A DNA stretch of 64,000 nt from Acanthornis magna (Eukaryota > Chordata > Aves > Passeriformes > Acanthizidae), in assembly GCA_036785705.1 (NCBI GenBank), contig JAWUZG010000056.1:18234501-18298500 (forward strand). The letters are read 5' to 3'. Below the pieces are notes generated by a model. That model ran no database searches and was not told the DNA's origin. It saw nothing but the letters and a program-made list of their open reading frames with translations. Both the position numbers and the translations under genes were made by a program. Below, in pieces: positions 24,801 through 36,800 of the stretch; position 1 is the first letter of the stretch; the number at the start of each line of letters is the position of its first letter.

Positions 24801-27800
24801 CCTTGCAGAGAAAATCAAAGTAAATGATTCTTACCTTAAACGATTTTCATCTCTGTCAGCTTTTTAAAAAGTGTAGTGATTATTTTGGAAAAGAGCTGTA
24901 GGTAGAGCATCCCTTTCCTGTGGATAATCACCGGAGAGCAGTGGGGGAGTGACATTGGTGCAATCCATGGGTTACTCTCATGCACCTGAACTATTTTTTT
25001 CCCAACTGTATTGGTTATCTGAGGTAGGTGTGGAGCAGGGAGCACTCCCTGTTTCCACGTGGGCTGTCTCAGGATGTTTCCTCAACACACAGAAATTAGG
25101 GATGCTCCTGGGCACCAGGAATGGCATCAAACGTTTGGGATGGCACAGACTGAAAAATGGCTCAGGTTGGGAACAGGCAGCTGGGGGTGGAGAATAACCT
25201 GTCCTCTTTCCCACCCTTACAGACAGTTTTGGGACTTGCTGGATGGCCCTGAAATCCCCCGAGGGCTGTGCTGGGGGAGTGGGGGCGAGGGAATTCCTGA
25301 TCAGGGATCCATAGCAGTGCAGTTCTGGTGGAGGAACACGTGTCTGTGTTGTGTTGTGGAGCAGGAAATGTCAGATGAGTGTTTGTGGATCACAGTTCCT
25401 TCTTCACTCCAGGAAGGTCCTTCAGGGAGTCAGAACAGAAATGTGCCACAGCCTGAGCTAGGTCAGGTTTCTGGGGAGCTGCTTCCCACTCCTGGACTCC
25501 CTGAACAGTGTTTCCCACTGCCCTCGCCCTCTCCTTGCATTTTGGGTGTTCCCTGGCTATGACAGGTACCAAATGCACAGTACCAGTTTGTGTTTGATGC
25601 TGGGATTTGTTGGAAACCAGTTTGGAACTGAGCGGCAAAGAGCTCAACCTTTTTGGAGCTGAACAACATCAATTTCTTGTGCACTGCTGCGATGTTTGTA
25701 GGAATGGTTATTTCCATAACCAAACACCTGGAATTGCAGCGTGCAGGATTATCCTGCAGCCAGTCCTTGGGAGCTATGGGAACATATCCTTTTATTCCTC
25801 TGCAGTTCAACTTTTTGTTGTTGTTTTGTTCCTTTATTTCCTGTTAGGAAAGAGAAGTCCAAACGTTTCGGCGATGCTGATAAGCAGCCAGAGGTGGGGG
25901 CAGCTATTTGCTCTGGGTGTTTGCTGTTGTTGGGTTTTGTACCTGGCAGGTGCCAGTGATCTTTTTGCTAAAGTGCTGCAGGCAACAGGAAAGAAAAGCA
26001 AGATTTCCTGAAGCAAAACTCTTTGTGTCTTTGCCCTTCGGCTTTGCTGCTGCCACTGAGCCAGCGAGGGGTTGGAATTGTGATGAGGTGAGATGTGGCA
26101 GAGAGAATGTGATAAATTGCAGCTTTTTCTTGTATTTACTTGGTGTGTTGGGCAGCACTTGGCTTGTTTCAGTGCGGTGTTATCCTGCCTGTTTCAGGGT
26201 CAGGATACCTTGGACCGAGGAATCAGAGCCTGGAGAGTGTTTGGATTTCTGCTGGTGGAGCTGGGCTGTGTCCTTGAATAAAACACAACTGGCCTGGAGG
26301 AGGGGACAGGAATTTCCATGTTCATGTTGGGGGAGACTTTTCCCAGCTCAGCTTCCCGGGGCCCCGAGGGACACAATCCCCTGGCAAAGCCCAGGCAGGT
26401 GTGGGCATCGTTTAAGGCATTGCCTCTCTGTTTGTGGAAGAAAGGTTTATCTGTAAAGTAAGAAGCTGTAATAAACCCCAAGGCTTTATTGCTGTTTTTA
26501 AGGATGGATCTGCTGGTGCCCTGAACACTGCAAACAACATTGTTCTTGTCCTCCTGCGCGAGGAATGCGCCAGGGTGGGGAAGATGTGGGAATTTTGTTT
26601 GTTTTGGTCTCTGGACCCTGCTTTCTGTGGGCTCATTCCCAGCTCGCCTTTACCTTAGAAATGGAAAGCATCCAACACGGAGCGGGAGCTTCTCTCTTCC
26701 CTCAATTATTTCTTAATCCTCTCGTGCTCTTTGCAAGCTGGGCCTGGGAGTTTATGACAAAACAAGAACAGAGTGAAGCTCTGAGAGGTTCTGCCTGTTC
26801 AGGAAGTGACTTTTAGTGGTGATGGCATTAAACCCTTCAGCTGTAACTACTCATTCTGTTGAAGAAGTGTTTGGAAAGCATTATAAATAGTGTTTTTCCA
26901 TGTTTCAAATCTATTTGTTTCACTTTCCTTTCAGCTGTCAACACTTCAGATTGGAACTGAAATGCCTTATTCTTTTAAGACATCTTCATTTCTTACCAAG
27001 TACCTCGTCTGTTCTCATTAGTAGCTCTTTGACAGTCCCACAGTTAAGTGTGAAGAAGGTTCTTGGGGTATTCGGGGGAGAAAAAAGAAGCCAGCAAACT
27101 CCTGTTCCATCCAAAGGGTTTGTGGAAGTCTGCAGCAAGGCTTATCTAGGATTTGCAGCGAGGTTCCTGAGCTCTGGTGCTGTGGTTCAGCAGAGCAGAA
27201 ATCTTGTGGCAAATTTGAGCTTGGTGTGGCTGCTGCAGACCTCATTAAAGACGTGAATCATCTCATTTAGGGTTTTAGATGCTATGAGCAGTTTCAGGGT
27301 AGGGAAGAAGCTCCCGTGGGCACCTGGGCAGTGCAGATCTCGTGCTCTGAGGGAGCGATGGGGTTTTGGGCTGGTCTGGCTAAAGCCTGGGGTGGGTAGC
27401 AGCTTTCTAATCATGGCACTTCAAGTTTAAGAATTAATGTGGAAAAAATCAGAACGATGTCTGAGACAATACTCTGCACAGTGTGAAGGACTAAAGAGGA
27501 TGGGAGCATTGGGACTTGATTTCTGAGATTCCAAATGCAAATTCCGCTTTGGGTCTTCATCCTTCCGTGGCTGAGAAATTGCAGAACCCTCGCGTGCTGA
27601 ATGAGCTGCTTTGGTCCCAAATATATGCATTGAGCGTTGTTTGGAATTTGATCTTTTGGGATTGACTACAAAATATTCAGGGTATTTCATGCTTCGTGCA
27701 GGAGATCCATGTAATCAGTCATGTCAGTGGGTTTGAGGCATTTAATTTCCTAGCGATTCCTTGGGAATCCAAAATTCTGCAGGAATATCATCATCCCAGC

Positions 27801-30800
27801 TGATATCTCTGGCCTTCTGATGATGACAAGCCCCTGTCAAGCACAGAAATACATTTTTCAATAAAAACCACGCTCAAAAGTTGATTTTCTGCCTCCTACC
27901 TGCGCAGTTGATGCGCACTGGTGGTTACTGGTTTCACTGGTTTGGGAAGTGTTTTTCTCACTTCCTGGGGAAGTGAAACAGGTGACAAGTTGTACCAGTT
28001 TGATTCATTAGATTGTATTGGGAGACACTAAATGGCTGTGTTAATGAAGATGCTAATTACTAGAAGGCAAAGCCCAGCTCCCCCATCCGAAACAGGACAG
28101 GCGGCTCCGATGGGAGAAGTGCGGAAATGGAATGGGAAGAAATTTCCTTTAGCCCAGGAATGATGGCACGGGGTTGCACACAAATGGGATTGTATTCACT
28201 CTCTTGTTAATGTCATTTATCTCCTTTCTCTGCACCTGTGTGGATTAGTTGTGCTGCATGGCAGAAAGCGAGGGAGGCACTTGGAAGTGGTGTTCGGAGT
28301 TGGGAACTGGCACAGCTTGGAAATTGTCAATGTAGAACTTCTTTTGCATCTAAAAAATTGGTAGCATCCTTGATTCTAGCAGGACGATGATTAAAAAATA
28401 ATCAGAGTTACAACCTTTATTTTGCACGGGCAACTTGTCCTTTTCTCCAGAAGTGGAATGTGAATTTCCATTCCACAGAATGGAAATGTGTTTAAATGCA
28501 GACTTCAGAATAAAAAGCTGTGGCCACTGTAAAAGGGGGCAGAGCGGTGGCACCGTGCCTTTAAAATCTTGGTGTTGAACGGGCTTTGAGCACTTTCTAA
28601 TGTCGGTGAGGCGCTGGAAGCTGACTGAATTCTCTGTTCTGTTTCTTTGAAGCAAATGGTGATGAGCCTTCGAGTTTCGGAACTGCAGGTGCTGCTGGGC
28701 TACGCGGGCAGGAACAAGCACGGCCGCAAACACGAACTGCTGACGAAAGCCCTGCACTTGCTCAAGGCTGGCTGCAGCCCCGCCGTCCAGATGAAAATCA
28801 AAGAACTCTATAGGAGAAGGTTCCCCCAGAAAATCATGACCCCGGCAGACCTGTCCATCCCCAGCGTGCACTCGAGCTCCATGCCCGCCACGCTGTCGCC
28901 ATCCACCATTCCACAGCTGGCCTACGACGGCCACCCCGCCTCGTCCCCCTTGCTCCCCGTGTCGCTCCTGGGACCCAAACACGAACTGGAACTGCCCCAC
29001 CTCACCTCGGCCCTGCACCCCGTGCACCCCGACATCAAACTGCAGAAACTCCCTTTTTATGACTTGTTGGATGAGCTGATCAAACCCACCAGCCTAGGTA
29101 AGAAAAACCTGTCCCCGCTCTGGGTTGTAATGATGGGGAATAATGGGCAGATCCAGCTGCCGGTGCAGCAACTGGTTAAATATTGCATCACAGCAGTGTT
29201 TAGAGAATTGCTATTTTTGGTCACTTTTGGAACAGATTGTTCTACATGGAGAGACATCTTACGTAACACTCATTAGTTGCTTTAGCTGAGCCTCTAAATA
29301 TGGTTTAAACATCCGTTATTTTTAAGGGGGGGTCTCAGACAAGAAACAAACTAAATCTTAGAAAAAAAAAGAAAAAAAAAGTCTGCTTTCACTAGCTCTT
29401 ATAAACCATAGAGTTTCATTATTACAACAAAACCCCAAACTAAACAAAGCTACCCCCAAATCCATCAAGCTTCTAAAATCTTCTCATCTGTGCTGGGAAA
29501 GAATGCCAGGCTAGAAATTTGCTGGATCCATTACATCCTGAACATCTGAATTTAGGGAGATTTGTGGTTCCTTTGCAGTTGTGGCTACTTTCCTTGCGAC
29601 TGATTTTTGTATGAAGGTATAAAATCTCTGGTGGAGCTGCTGAGAAGAATCTGCTGCTTCCAGAGCATTATATAATGTGTGATTTTTCTGGCTCCACGTA
29701 GCCCTTCGCAGCTTGGTTAACGTTCAATACTCCTGAATATTGCCTGAATGCAGCAGTGCTTGTGTTTTCGGAGGGGCTGCTCGTGTGTTGGAACCTTCTG
29801 CTGGCTTGAAAGCCCAGGGAAGATTCACTGCTGGTGGGAGGAGGAGATTTGTGAGAGGAGATCCGGGGAGAGAGGGTGGGTGAGTGAGAAAACAAGTCCT
29901 CTGCAGCAGAACTCCCTTGTAAACAAAGCTGAGCAGGTACTTTCCAGTGACAGTCTGGAGGGCTTGGGGGTGTGGGAGGCCTGGTGGGGAGTGCTGAGGG
30001 TTGGCTGTGCATTTCTGAAGGATCTGGCACAGTTGTTTGCTTTTTTTTTTTTTGGTTTAGCTGCTGTAATTGAGGGAAAAGCACAGAGTTTTTGGTCATT
30101 TGATCCTCTGATTCAGGTATTCTTTCCAGAGGTGCACTGTATCTATTGAGCTTTAATCTAAACCCTAATTGATTAATAACCATTCCAGGCAATGCTGAGG
30201 GTTGGCTGTGCCTTTCTGAAGGATCTGGCACAGTTGTTTGCATTTTTTTTTTTTTTTTGGTTTAGCTGCTGTAATTGAGGGAAAAGCACAGAGTTTTTGG
30301 TCATTTGATCCTCTGATTCAGGTATTCTTTCCAGAGGTGCACTGTATCTATTGAGCTTTAATCTAAACCCTAATTGATTAATAACCATTCCAGGCAATGC
30401 TGAGGGTTGGCTGTGCCTTTCTGAAGGATCTGGCACAGTTGTTTGCATTTTTTTTTTTTTTTTGGTTTAGCTGCTGTAATTGAGGGAAAAGCACAGAGTT
30501 TTTGGTCATTTGATCCTCTGATTCAGGTATTCTTTCCAGAGGTGCACTGTATCTATTGAGCTTTAATCTAAACCCTAATTGATTAATAACCATTCCAGGC
30601 AATGCTGAGGGTTGGCTGTGCCTTTCTGAAGGATCTGGCACAGTTGTTTGCATTTTTTTTTTTTTTTTGGTTTAGCTGCTGTAATTGAGGGAAAAGCACA
30701 GAGTTTTTGGTCATTTGATCCTCTGATTCAGGTATTCTTTCCAGAGGTGCACTGTATCTATTGAGCTTTAATCTAAACCCTAATTGATTAATAACCATTC

Positions 30801-33800
30801 CAGGCAATGCTGAGGGTTGGCTGTGCCTTTCTGAAGGATCTGGCACAGTTGTTTGCATTTTTTTTTTTTTGGTTTAGCTGCTGTAATTGAGGGAAAAACA
30901 CCGAGTTTTTGGTCATTTGATCCTTGGGTTCAGGTATTCTTTCCAGAGGTGCACTGTATCTATTGAGCTTTAATCTAAACCCTAATTGATTAATAACCAT
31001 TCCAGGCAATGCTGGTGCTATGAGCTAATTAGGTGCTCAGTATGTGTCTCATCACTTTTACATGATAAATACTTCAAAATAAGGCTGTAATTTCCACGAG
31101 GCATGGCAGTGCAGGAATGATGGTGTGCATTCGTTCCTGGGTGTGGGAAGAGCTCTCTGCTGTCAGCTCTGTGTCTGACAGACCGTAATTCACTCCCTGC
31201 CAGGTCTCAGTGCCTCAGGAGCCGTTGGACAATGGGATATTCTTCCCCCTTTGTGGAGTGTCAGGCTAAGAAAATGAAAGTGAAATTCCAAGCAGATGCC
31301 TTCAGAAGCAATCCCTGTCCTTCAGGATATGTTTGGGGCTTTTGTTTTGTTTGGGAACTCCGTTTGTCTGAAGCAATCCTATTAAAAAGCCTTTTTTACT
31401 TGAGCATTTGAGGGAAGAGGGAGCTTCAGGGTCTGTGCATATCCCAGAATTGAGGGGGAAGGGACCTTAAGGCCCATCCAGTCCCATCCCCACACCTTCC
31501 ACTGTCCCACGGTGCCCTGAGCCCCAATGTCCATCCTGGCCTGGGACATTCCAGGGGTCCAGGGACAGCCACAGCTCCTCTGGGCACCTGTGCCAGGGCC
31601 TGCCCACCCTGTTCAGACCTGGGTGATGCAGTTACTGATACTTCAGCTACAAAGTCTGAAAGGATTTGTAGGATATTTGCCCCAGATGGTCCGGGCACCC
31701 TTCTCTCTGCTGCCAGCAGTGTGGGTTTCCTCAGAGTCCAATGTGTAGGTTCCCTGGTTTGTTTTGCACTGGCAGATCTTGCTGCAGACACTCAGAACTT
31801 GGAATTCAGCCAGCGTTACAGCATCTCCTGCTTGCTTTTTCCCATCAGATTACTCATGGGATAGGGAGAAAGAACTTTTGAATTTACTCTGTTTCCCTCC
31901 CCCACAAGGATGAACTGATGACCTGATGTGGGGTTTGGAATAATTCTCTGCCTGCTTGGAATGGAACCTTCTGGAAGAGAAACAAATTCCCTCTCACACA
32001 CATTTTCTATGATTCAAATTTCAGATCCTTCTGAAATTACAGTCATTACCTACAGCTGGGCAAAGCACATCCTTGGGTGGGATTGTCCCTGGTTGTCCCC
32101 AAGGCCAGGTGGAACAGCTGGGAGGGCTCGCTCAGGTTCTCTGTCCCTCTGAGAAGTGCTGGTTGAGTGGAGAAGCAGTGATTTGAGGAAGCCTCAGGGC
32201 AGGGAGTTGCACAGCAGGGCACTGGAACGGGTATTCTGTACCCAAATATTTTGTGTGGGTGGGTAGTGCACAGCTAAGAGATAAGGAACTGAAATCTGCT
32301 CGCTCTGTTTGTAACTCAGGAGGACAGAGATGTTACCTTCTCACGACTGAGTGCAGCTCTGGCCTGCGGTTCAGATGGGTTGTGCTGGGCTGGATTTGTG
32401 GAATACAGCTCGGATTTCTCCCTTCTCCAGGAGGGAGAAATCCCTTCCCTCCCTTCTCCCATCTCCCAGCACCTGCCATGGCTGGCTGAACCCCAGAATC
32501 ACTGAGGGTGGAAAGCCCTCCAAGGTGGTGGAGTCCACCCTTTGATCCCCACCTTGTCACCAGCCCAGAGCTCTGAGTCCTTGCTCGGACGTGGCTGATC
32601 TGAGACAAAGAGCCGTTTGTTCCTTTGCAGTGGAGCTCTTGAATTGGATCCACATTTTATTTATTCCCCATCCTCATTGCCGAGTGGGGAAAGCATCTCG
32701 AGGGGATGGATGGCTTTGTGTCCAAGGCAGCCAGGAGAGCTCCTTATTCTGGAAATGTGTGGTGGTGGGTGAGTGTGCACTGAGCTCTGTGCCCGTGCTT
32801 AACCGTGATTTAAATGATTTTGTGGCTTTTTGATTTTTGGAGCAAAAGCTGTCCTCTCTGGCCTGGATGGAATGTCTGAAAGTTGCCTTATTATTGTGCT
32901 CCTCTGTTGTTTTTCGAATAGGATCTCTTCAAGAGGAGGATTTGGGTTGTTAGTTTGTCAAGTGAAGCTGCAGCTCTCACTTAATTCTCCTATTTCCAGC
33001 CCCCAATGCACAGACTTTGCTAATTGGTTGTTTTTTAAGCACATTTTCTAAAAGTAACTCCTAGCACACAGATAAGATCTCTTTTGTGTGGTGAAATGTG
33101 TTTACTATGAGGAACAAGGCCCAGAATTTGCCAGATTGTTATGGAAGGGACATGAGATGGTTAAGCAACATCTTCAGAACGCCTCTTGTTACAGCAAATG
33201 TCATTCCTAATTGCTTTAGCTGTGTAGTTGTTCCAAAAAACATTTTAACTGGCTTAGGGGTCTTTACTTACCTGTAAGGGAAATGAAGCTTTTTTTTTTT
33301 CCAATTGAAAGGATTAAAGAGGCTGTGAGCTCTACTCCTCTTTAAAATCAGTCCAAATGGCATAAGGATCATCATCCTGCAGTTTATTTGCTGTGCTTCA
33401 GCTCTCAGCGATACGAACACAGCACTGAAAGTTGGATGTGAGCCATGGAAATGAGGATTTTTACCTGCAGCCTCCTGGAAGGAAGAGGCACAGATCAGTC
33501 ATTATCCCTCGGAGCCAGCACAATTCCAGACTCCAGGTAGCAGCTCCGGCAGAGCTCCTGGTGCCTCTGCTGAGGCTCCTCTGCATTGAGATCTCAGTTT
33601 AATTTCTTAATCTAGCCAGGATTTCTCCAGGCAGCAGAATTTCCCCCTCAGGGATCGAGTCCATGCTCCCTTTGTGCTTCTGCCTTGCAGTTACCGTGAA
33701 TTTCCCTTTGGCTCTGAGCGATCCTGGTGTCTTGGACACAGACCCAGGCCTTGCAACTGAGCTGCCTAAAATCTTTAGGGTGCCTGCAGTTCAAGGTACA

Positions 33801-36800
33801 GCCATTAAACAATTAAACAATTCAGTGCACGAGAAATCTGGGCTGGAAACCGTGCAAGTTTTGTTTGGCAAGTATTTCTCCTTTTTCTCTATCAGTGAGC
33901 TGATCTCTTGCTCCGTGCAATTGCTGTTATGGTTTATATGAAAGTCACGCTTTTACTGTCTTCTGTGTTTATTATTTTTTGAAATGTACTTTGTGGGAGG
34001 AAGTTCAACAAAACACTATATTCTCAACTCAGCTTTGAGCTCTCTGACTTCCGGCCCTGCAGCTTTTAATTGTGCAAGGATGGGGTGAAATATTAGCCCT
34101 GTGCTGGGGCAGAACCAGAATTACACTGCACTCGGGGTTCTTTTTTTTGGATTTGCATGTGCAGTGCCTCAAGTTCAGCTTTCCATAGGCAAGAGGGTTT
34201 CTTTTAAGTCTGAGAGGGCTTTAACCAACTGGGTAAATCCTGTGCTGAAAAAAAAGGAGTGGAGTTTATTGAGGCTCTCTTGAGCTGATTGCTCAATCTC
34301 CTCCTGTGGAGCTGAGATCACTGAGATTCCAGGCCCGGACAGGATGTGGATGTTGAATGAGGCTGGGAAGCCTCTTGGCTTCCATGGAATCACAGGGAAT
34401 CAGGAAATATCCTGAGTTAGGAGAAACGAGGAACAAAATCCAGCCCCTTACCCTGCACAGGACACCCCGACAATCCCACGTTGAAAAAAACAGGAAAAAA
34501 ACCTTCCCGTTGAGAGGAGAATTTCTCCAGAACCAGGATCCTTGCGGGGATGTGGCCGTGCTGACTTGGTGCTGCTCCTTGGAAGTGTCTAAGGTGGTGC
34601 TTTTAGGAGGAAAAGCTGAAATATCGAAGCCTGAATGGCAGCATTTGAGTTGTGGGACACAATTCAGGTGTCTGAAGGAATCAAGGCACTGAAGGAGGGT
34701 CCTGTGATGGTCCTTCCCTTGAGAAAATAAATGATGGATCAGATGTGCAGTGAGGTCCATGGGCACAGAGAGGAGAGATGGCATCCGTGGGTGTTGATCC
34801 CACGGATTGGGTTGGGAGAGAGGAGAGTTTGGGCACAGAATGTTGGTGTGAGGGTGTCCCCAAATCTTCCTGCAGCTCTTCAGGAGCGCTCGAACATGTG
34901 ACTGATTTAAGGAATCATCAGACATAAGTGTCTGTCCAATTGCACATAATTTCCAGCTGATCTATTCTGTATTCTGTTTATACAACATATCAGAAAGAGT
35001 TATAAAATACATAATATTTATGGGTTAATTGTAGCCCTTGGAGTATTTCCAGGCTATTTTCATATATATATTTAGGCACAATTTCAAATAAGCTCCTTCA
35101 CATCTCTTTACTCCCTTCCTTTCCCACCCCCAGGGTGGCTCTGCCTGTTCCTCCTGAGGATTAACTGTGAGTTGAACAGAATCTAAAAATGATTTGAAGG
35201 GATAAATGCAGCAGCTGACCAGAACCAGGGTTCAGTTTTTTGTCTGTTCTGAGGTGCAGAACGTGGCACTGTCCCTTTCCTCAGGGTGTTTGGGGGCACA
35301 GCTGTCACCTGCGGTGGTGGGAGAGGAGCTCATCGCTGTGCCAAGGAAAGGAGGATTTGGCTGTTTACTAAAATGCTTCCCCTCAAGTAGTTGTGAAGTG
35401 TTTTGAAAGGTTAAGGACGCAGCATCCATTGTGATGAGTGATTGAGATGAAGCGGAATGGCCAAGGGGTGACAAAAAGCAGTGGGAATTTGCGATTTCTC
35501 TTGGATGTGAGCCTGGAGCATCCCTCAGCCATGCCCTTGGGTGTTGGGATGCAGAGCTGTGCTGTGGCATGGGCTGGCCTGGCTTTGGTGCTTCCTGAGA
35601 GGCTTTTCCAGGGAGAGGGATCAGCCCAGCCCTGCTCACTGGGTGCTGCAGGAGTTGCTGGGAATGGTGGGCGATGGTCTGAAGGTGCTGCTGGCTCTGG
35701 AAGGCACCAGAGCTTGGGCTGAGAGGTTGTGGCTGTGAGGCAGGAGGTGTTTTGGGTAAATAAACCCACGCTTCTCCAGGAACTGCAGTCTGGGGTGGCT
35801 CTGAGGGCCGCGTGGGCATCCTGAGATGAGATCCCCATGGAGGTGAGTCCTCTCGGCGTTCCTCCCGCACACCTGCTGGGATTATCATGCTTTGTGCAGC
35901 CCTGGAGCTCCATCCCAGCCTGGGATTGTTGTGCTTTGTGCAGCCCCTGCAGCTTCATCCCAGTCTGGGATTATCATGCTTTGTGCAGCCCCTGGAGCTC
36001 CATGCCATTTTGGGATTGTCATGCTTTGTGCAGCCACAGGAGCTTCATCCCAGTCTGGAATTATGGTGCTTTGTGCAGCTCATGGAGCTCCATCCCATTT
36101 TGGGATTATTGTGTTTAGCTCAGCCCCTGGAGCTCCATCCCATTTTGGGATTATCGTGTTTCTGTGCAGCTCCTGTAGCTCCATCCCAGCCTGGGATTAT
36201 CATGTTTAGTTCAGCCCCTGAAGCTCCATCCCAGCCCGGGATTGTCGTGTTTAGTTCAGCCCCTGGAGCTCCATGCCATTTTGGGATTATCGTGTTTAGT
36301 TCAGCCCTTGGAGCTCCATCCCAGCCTGGGATTATCGTGCTTTGTGCAGCCCCTGGAGCTCCATGCCATTTTGGGATTATCGTGTTTCTGTGCAGCCTCT
36401 GGAGCACCATCCCAGGCTGGGATCTGCTCCCAAACCCTGCCCAGGTGATCCCAGAGGCCAGTGGAGCCACGAGGAGCTGTGCCCACCCATGGTGTTGTGT
36501 TCTGGATTTCCAGGGCTCAGAGCCTCTCTGCATTTCAGCATTTGCAAAGCTCAGTGTTTTCTGTGCCTTCACTCATCCTGCTCGGGTTGGGAGGTGCGGA
36601 TTCCATTTCCAGCAGTGATATTTGATAGGGGATTGAACAGAAATCGATACTATACCTTCTGCTGGTTAAAGGAAAAGCAGAATGAGCCTTCTTACCTGTC
36701 TGGGGAGAAAAAGCAAGAATTGGGGAATGTCCTGAGCTGGGAAGGATCCATCAGGATTATCGAGTCCCAACCCCTGCCCAGACACCCCAAAATCCCACCC

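Larger units (their letters stand above)
4582..28652 (+). other. PIAS1: PIAS1 intron 1 (24 kb)
   Basis: Runs from the gtaaag donor to the tttgaag acceptor. It contains the 3' half of the CpG island, five tandem arrays (62-bp, 66-bp, GGAAT-type, satellite, 12-bp), a probable old CR1 fragment and a short clear CR1 fragment. The segments 5300-9100, 9405-11690, 12111-13530, 18530-23910 and 24364-28652 appear to be ordinary unique intronic sequence with homopolymer tracts. I recognise no exon or RNA gene in them. Confidence 0.9.

Noticed and set aside
28350..29027. Minus-strand frame of 225 codons opposite exon 2
   Set aside because: Shadow of the conserved exon 2 coding sequence; the plus strand matches PIAS1 codon by codon.
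35887..36618. Plus frame of 243 codons ([13 protein letters not shown] repeats)
   Set aside because: The 45-bp array has a period divisible by three, which keeps the frame open; no protein family.
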